From the IMG/VR virus record IMGVR_UViG_3300030104_001052, positions 1 through 23,245 of that record: DNA of 23,245 nt; one strand, given 5' to 3'. This document shows positions 20,481-23,245 of this stretch, in pieces. This DNA comes from a virus. The notes beneath the pieces are model-generated. The model worked only from the letters and a program-made list of their open reading frames with translations. It did not search any database and was not told the origin of the DNA. A program made the translations under genes and the position numbers. Position 1 is the first letter of the stretch, and each line of letters begins with the position of its first letter.

Positions 20481-21053
20481 TTAATCCTTTTTAATAATAG
20501 CTTTGGTACCGATGTAAATACCAAAAGGCTCGGTTGGTATATCATTCCCCGTAGTAAACTGCTCTTTAACAAAAGCTTTTAGTGTACTAGGGTGAACACT
20601 CTGACGTACTTCAGGTGATAGTCCTCTGGATTGTAACGCCGAAACAGTTTCATCAACTACTCCAGTTTCCTCACGTCCGAACTTTAAAAGAACCTCGTTC
20701 TTTATTAGTCCTTCGTGACCATTAGCAACTAGCCATCCATACGCTTTTTCTTGGTTTGCTTTCGATATATGAGCGTTATAAAATTCATTAATAGATATGT
20801 TTTCTCCACTACTTAATTTTATTTGAGTTAATCCTGCCTGTTGCATAGCATCAGGTAGCTCTTGCTCCGAAGTCAAACGAAGTTCTTCCTTCTTAGCTTT
20901 CAAACTAGCTTCTAGCTCAGCTACTTCAGTAGCAAGCTTTAACTGTTTATTGGCTAAGTTGGAAACTATACTGAGTTCTCCATCGGTTACATCATTAGTC
21001 CATTCCTGAACATCTTCTGTACCTATTAAGTCCTCAAAAGTTGGTTTAGTCAT
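20481..21053 (-). CDS. Coiled-coil replication-module protein, 190 aa
   Basis: Residues 30-65 form a probable coiled coil (NKQLKLATEVAELEASLKAK then KEELRLTSEQELPDAMQQAG). After it come LTQIKLSSGENISINEFYNA and a region with AYGWLVANGHEGLIKNEV and PSTLKAFVKEQFTTGNDIPT, ending PFGIYIGTKAIIKKD. The order coiled coil, then IxLxxGxxIxINEFYNAHI, is familiar from phage proteins encoded next to ssDNA-binding-like genes; its function is unknown to me. It overlaps the first early gene by 8 bp with AAAGGAG before the ATG. Confidence 0.7.
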   Translation of the reverse strand: MTKPTFEDLIGTEDVQEWTNDVTDGELSIVSNLANKQLKLATEVAELEASLKAKKEELRLTSEQELPDAMQQAGLTQIKLSSGENISINEFYNAHISKANQEKAYGWLVANGHEGLIKNEVLLKFGREETGVVDETVSALQSRGLSPEVRQSVHPSTLKAFVKEQFTTGNDIPTEPFGIYIGTKAIIKKD

Positions 21054-21372
21054 TTATTTCTCCTTTCTGGTTAAGGTCGATATCGACAGGGTAGTACATA
21101 CCTTCCTGTCTATCCCATTTAAGGATACTATATCTTCCTTGGTTATAATATGCAGCGATAGAACACGCTACGCCAATAGCGGCGGGGTCGCCGATTAACA
21201 ATAAGTAATCCTCCTCTTTATAGTCCTGTAGAACTTTTTTCATTCTACGAACAGACGGAGCAGCACTTAACATTATTTGTGTGTTAGAAGGTAAAAGAAC
21301 TTCAAAATCACCATACTGTCTAGCAGAGGCTATATTGCGTCCTGGAACTTCTTGTACAACATATACTGTCAC
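21046..21372 (-). CDS. First early protein, hypothetical, 108 aa
   Basis: First gene after promoter 21404-21432 with the standard AAAGGAG leader. Residues 1-30 (MTVYVVQEVPGRNIASARQY) look beta-rich, residues 40-60 basic and helical (VRRMKKVLQDYKEED), and YLLLIGDPAAIGVACSIAAY followed by GRYSILKWDRQEGMYYPVDI forms a probable alpha/beta core. I recognise it only as a conserved type of phage protein beginning replication operons. Its first position suggests early, strong expression. Confidence 0.72.
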   Translation of the reverse strand: MTVYVVQEVPGRNIASARQYGDFEVLLPSNTQIMLSAAPSVRRMKKVLQDYKEEDYLLLIGDPAAIGVACSIAAYYNQGRYSILKWDRQEGMYYPVDIDLNQKGEIND

Positions 21373-21403
21373 TTTTTTCTCCTTTCTTATTTCTAGTTAA
21401 TAA

Positions 21404-21432
21404 ATAATAAATATAAAAAACGCCAAAGTAAA
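21404..21432 (-). promoter_or_regulatory. Conserved phage promoter (j), head of the replication operon
   Basis: Minus strand: TAGCTTTACT with -35 TTTACT (21427-21432), 17-bp spacer TTGGCGTTTTTTATATT, -10 TATTAT (21404-21409). It drives the unit 21372-16118. Confidence 0.82.
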
Positions 21433-21622
21433 GCTATTACTTATATATACTTTTTAAAAAGAAAAACTTTAACCTAAAAAAATTTATAAAACTACTAATA
21501 TCGTTAATAGATTAATACTGACCTTCGGTTTATAGAGTATCTAAGAGGATCTAAAGTTATTAGATTTAGTCTGATCAATATTACTTCTATTAGAGGGCAC
21601 AGGGAATTATTTTGTTTTGGGC
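21433..21622. other. AT-rich divergent intergenic region
   Basis: About 190 bp between the two back-to-back promoters, with no credible ORF. It has A/T tracts near 21441-21490 and an inverted repeat ATCTAA/TTAGAT (21549-21554 and 21560-21565). Its place between the replication operon and a helicase makes it a possible replication origin or regulator-binding region; I see no iteron array. Confidence 0.4.
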
Positions 21623-21650
21623 TTTATTTTACCTATTTGTAATATATAAT
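21623..21650 (+). promoter_or_regulatory. Plus-strand promoter of the SNF2 helicase
   Basis: GGGCTTTATT with -35 TTTATT (21623-21628), 16-bp spacer, -10 TATAAT (21645-21650). It shares the GCTTTA element with the ten minus-strand promoters. The AGAAAGG ribosome site follows before ATG 21676. Confidence 0.75.
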
Positions 21651-21675
21651 GGAGTCTAGAAATTAGAAAGGTAAT

Positions 21676-23118
21676 ATGAAATATAAGTTTAAAACAAAAC
21701 CATATGAGCATCAGTTGACGGCGTTAACTAAATCATGGAATAAAAAAGAATATGCTTATTTTATGGAAATGGGTACTGGTAAATCTAAAGTATTGATAGA
21801 TAACATTTCTGTGCTTTATGATAAAGGCGGCATCAACTCAGCTATCATCATAGCACCTAAAGGCGTATACAGAAACTGGTCTGAAAAAGAAATACCTGCA
21901 CACATGCCTGACCATATAGAAAAACAAATAGCCGTATGGAATCCTGCCCCCACTAAAAAACAAAAACATGAACTAATGAAACTGTTCGAAGTAACAGATG
22001 ATTTAAAAATATTAGTTATTAATGTAGAAGCTTTCAGTACTAAGAAAGGCGTAGCTTTTGTAGAAAAATTTATTCTTGCTCATAATGTGCTAATAGCTGT
22101 AGATGAATCAACTACAATAAAAAACCCTAAAGCACAAAGAACTAAGAACTTACTGAAGTTAGCTTTGAACACTAAATATCGCAGGATACTAACAGGATTC
22201 CCTGTTACTCAATCACCGTTAGATTTATACAGTCAAAGTGCTTTTTTATCCACAGATCTTATAGGGTTTAATTCTTTTTACTCTTTCCAAAACAGGTACG
22301 CAAAAGTAATCAATAGGAACATGGGGGCTAGAACTTTTAGACAAGTAGTGGGGTATCAAAACTTAGAAGAACTAACAGGACGCGTTGCAGACTTTTCTTA
22401 CAGGGTATTAAAGAAAGAATGTTTAGACCTGCCTGATAAAGTTTATCAACGTAGGGAAGTAGAACTAACAACAGAACAAAAGAAAGTTTATAAACAATTA
22501 AAAGACTACGCGATAGCAGAGCTTGCCTCGCATGAACTAGTTAGTGTAACTTCAGTGCTTACTCAAATATTAAGACTGCATCAAGTCGTCTGTGGGTTTG
22601 TTAGACAAGACCAAGGCGACGAAGTAGAAATACCAAGTAACCGTCTCGATGAATTAATTAATATTTTACAAGAAGTACAGGGTAAAACTATTATATGGGC
22701 TAATTATCAATATGATATAAAAAGAATTTTAAAGAAACTTCATGATATAACAGGAGTAAACAGTGTTGCTACTTACTACGGAGAAACTCCTGACGAAGAC
22801 AGACAAGAAATAATTAGACGTTTTCAAGATCCTAATTCAGAATTAAAATACCTAATAAGTAACACACAAACAGGTGGTTATGGTATTACTCTCACTGAAG
22901 CAAGTAATGTTATTTACTATAGTAATAACTACGACCTTGAAAAACGTTTACAGTCTGAAGACCGTGCTCATCGTATAGGTCAAACTAATAAAGTAACTTA
23001 TATAGATCTTGTTGCTAAAGGCACCGTAGATGAAAAGATCGTTAAGGCTCTTAGAAACAAACTCGACCTAGCACAAGAGGTACTAGGTGACGAGAAGTGG
23101 AAAGACTGGATAGGTTAA
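21676..23118 (+). CDS. SNF2-family DEAD-like helicase/ATPase, 480 aa
   Basis: The only plus-strand gene. Motif I YFMEMGTGKSKVLID (28-42), motif Ia IIIAPKGVYRNW (57-68), motif II VLIAVDESTTIKNPKAQRTK (138-157; DES in place of DEAH, D143 and E144 kept), motif III RRILTGFPVTQSP (169-181), then C-terminal TIIWANYQYDI, ISNTQTGGYGITLTEASNVI (motif V) and YDLEKRLQSEDRAHRIGQT (motif VI). These are diagnostic of SNF2-type translocases, here in the compact phage form without extra domains. It likely remodels DNA or protein-DNA complexes in replication or recombination. It ends tail to tail with the minus-strand gene at 23115. Confidence 0.93.
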   Translation: MKYKFKTKPYEHQLTALTKSWNKKEYAYFMEMGTGKSKVLIDNISVLYDKGGINSAIIIAPKGVYRNWSEKEIPAHMPDHIEKQIAVWNPAPTKKQKHELMKLFEVTDDLKILVINVEAFSTKKGVAFVEKFILAHNVLIAVDESTTIKNPKAQRTKNLLKLALNTKYRRILTGFPVTQSPLDLYSQSAFLSTDLIGFNSFYSFQNRYAKVINRNMGARTFRQVVGYQNLEELTGRVADFSYRVLKKECLDLPDKVYQRREVELTTEQKKVYKQLKDYAIAELASHELVSVTSVLTQILRLHQVVCGFVRQDQGDEVEIPSNRLDELINILQEVQGKTIIWANYQYDIKRILKKLHDITGVNSVATYYGETPDEDRQEIIRRFQDPNSELKYLISNTQTGGYGITLTEASNVIYYSNNYDLEKRLQSEDRAHRIGQTNKVTYIDLVAKGTVDEKIVKALRNKLDLAQEVLGDEKWKDWIG

Positions 23119-23245
23119 CCACTCATTCGCATCGCTTTTAGTGTTTGCTGAATATCTTTATCAGACATAGTTTTACCTGAGGTAGCTCTTCTTCCAAATT
23201 GAGTTAAAGGAGACATATCTTTATCAGACATAGTTTTACCTGAGG
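23115..23245 (-). CDS. C-terminal end of a protein with a repeated SGKTMSDKD motif (partial)
   Basis: Minus-strand frame open from the window edge to TAA at 23115-23117, giving the last 42 residues of an unknown protein. SGKTMSDKD appears twice, 21 residues apart, separated by MSPLTQFGRRAT; the end reads IQQTLKAMRMSG. The DNA repeat is perfect over 31 bp, so this is a recent in-frame duplication or the edge of a tandem array. The gene overlaps the convergent helicase by 4 bp. It may belong to the structural region, but nothing here identifies it. Confidence 0.6.
   Translation of the reverse strand, partial: SGKTMSDKDMSPLTQFGRRATSGKTMSDKDIQQTLKAMRMSG
23152..23182. repeat. 31-bp direct repeat, copy 1
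   Basis: Identical base for base to 23215-23245, with a 63-bp period (21 codons). Encodes SGKTMSDKD on the minus strand. Confidence 0.9.
23215..23245. repeat. 31-bp direct repeat, copy 2 (at the window edge)
   Basis: Identical to 23152-23182. It touches the window end, so the repeat may be longer or continue with further copies. Confidence 0.9.

Noticed and set aside
23152-23245. CRISPR-like repeat
   Set aside because: Only two copies; the repeat is in frame in an open coding sequence with a 21-codon period, and the spacer-like part also codes.

Overview
This window looks like part of a tailed bacteriophage genome (class Caudoviricetes). It is AT-rich and densely packed, and it carries a terminase small subunit, a family A DNA polymerase with a proofreading domain, an archaeo-eukaryotic-type primase, an SNF2 and a UvrD helicase, PD-(D/E)XK and MazG-type enzymes, a thymidylate-synthase homologue and many very short ORFs. 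Several proteins (the 'MNIFYF' family, the TIGR03299/DUF932 protein, the GHNAQP zinc protein) resemble families I associate with marine phages of Proteobacteria. The host cannot be read from the sequence. I saw no tRNA, rRNA, CRISPR array, integrase or insertion sequence.

Layout: positions 1-375 hold the start of the terminase small subunit (minus strand, cut by the window edge). Positions 376-704 are a control region with a perfect 20-bp palindrome, short repeats and one intrinsic terminator (646-671) that closes the block to its right. From 705 to 21372 there is an almost unbroken minus-strand block of early/middle genes, transcribed right to left. Its head (21372-16118) encodes two small proteins, a candidate ssDNA-binding protein, primase, an AlkB-like dioxygenase and a UvrD-like helicase. 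Its middle (16052-9399) encodes a putative glycosylase-like protein, a methyltransferase, a ribbon-helix-helix protein, a DNA base hypermodification protein, a ThyA/dUMP-hydroxymethylase homologue, an Nmad1/MazG-like protein, a lysine-rich protein, DNA polymerase and a sigma-region-4-like HTH protein. Its tail (9231-705) is accessory: a nuclease, the DUF932 protein, a MazG-like protein and many small proteins of unknown function. After a divergent promoter region (21373-21675) the SNF2 helicase is the only plus-strand gene. It converges with the end of a minus-strand gene carrying a 31-bp direct repeat (23115-23245).

The minus-strand block splits into ten transcription units, and each is preceded by one copy of the same promoter: a (T)GCTTTA(C/T) -35 region, usually a 17-bp spacer, and a TATAAT-like -10. 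A related promoter faces the plus-strand helicase, but I found no copy upstream of terminase. This suggests one coordinated early/middle regulon and a separate late programme. Genes inside units are coupled by ATGA or TAATG overlaps.

Two things stand out. First, a 298-nt leader (4577-4874) folds on paper into two hairpin-rich domains and a neat three-way junction, and looks like an unannotated structured RNA. Second, genes between 11924 and 14531 form a candidate thymine hypermodification cluster. Five small genes (25-56 aa) that fill apparent gaps were found by reading the minus strand directly.
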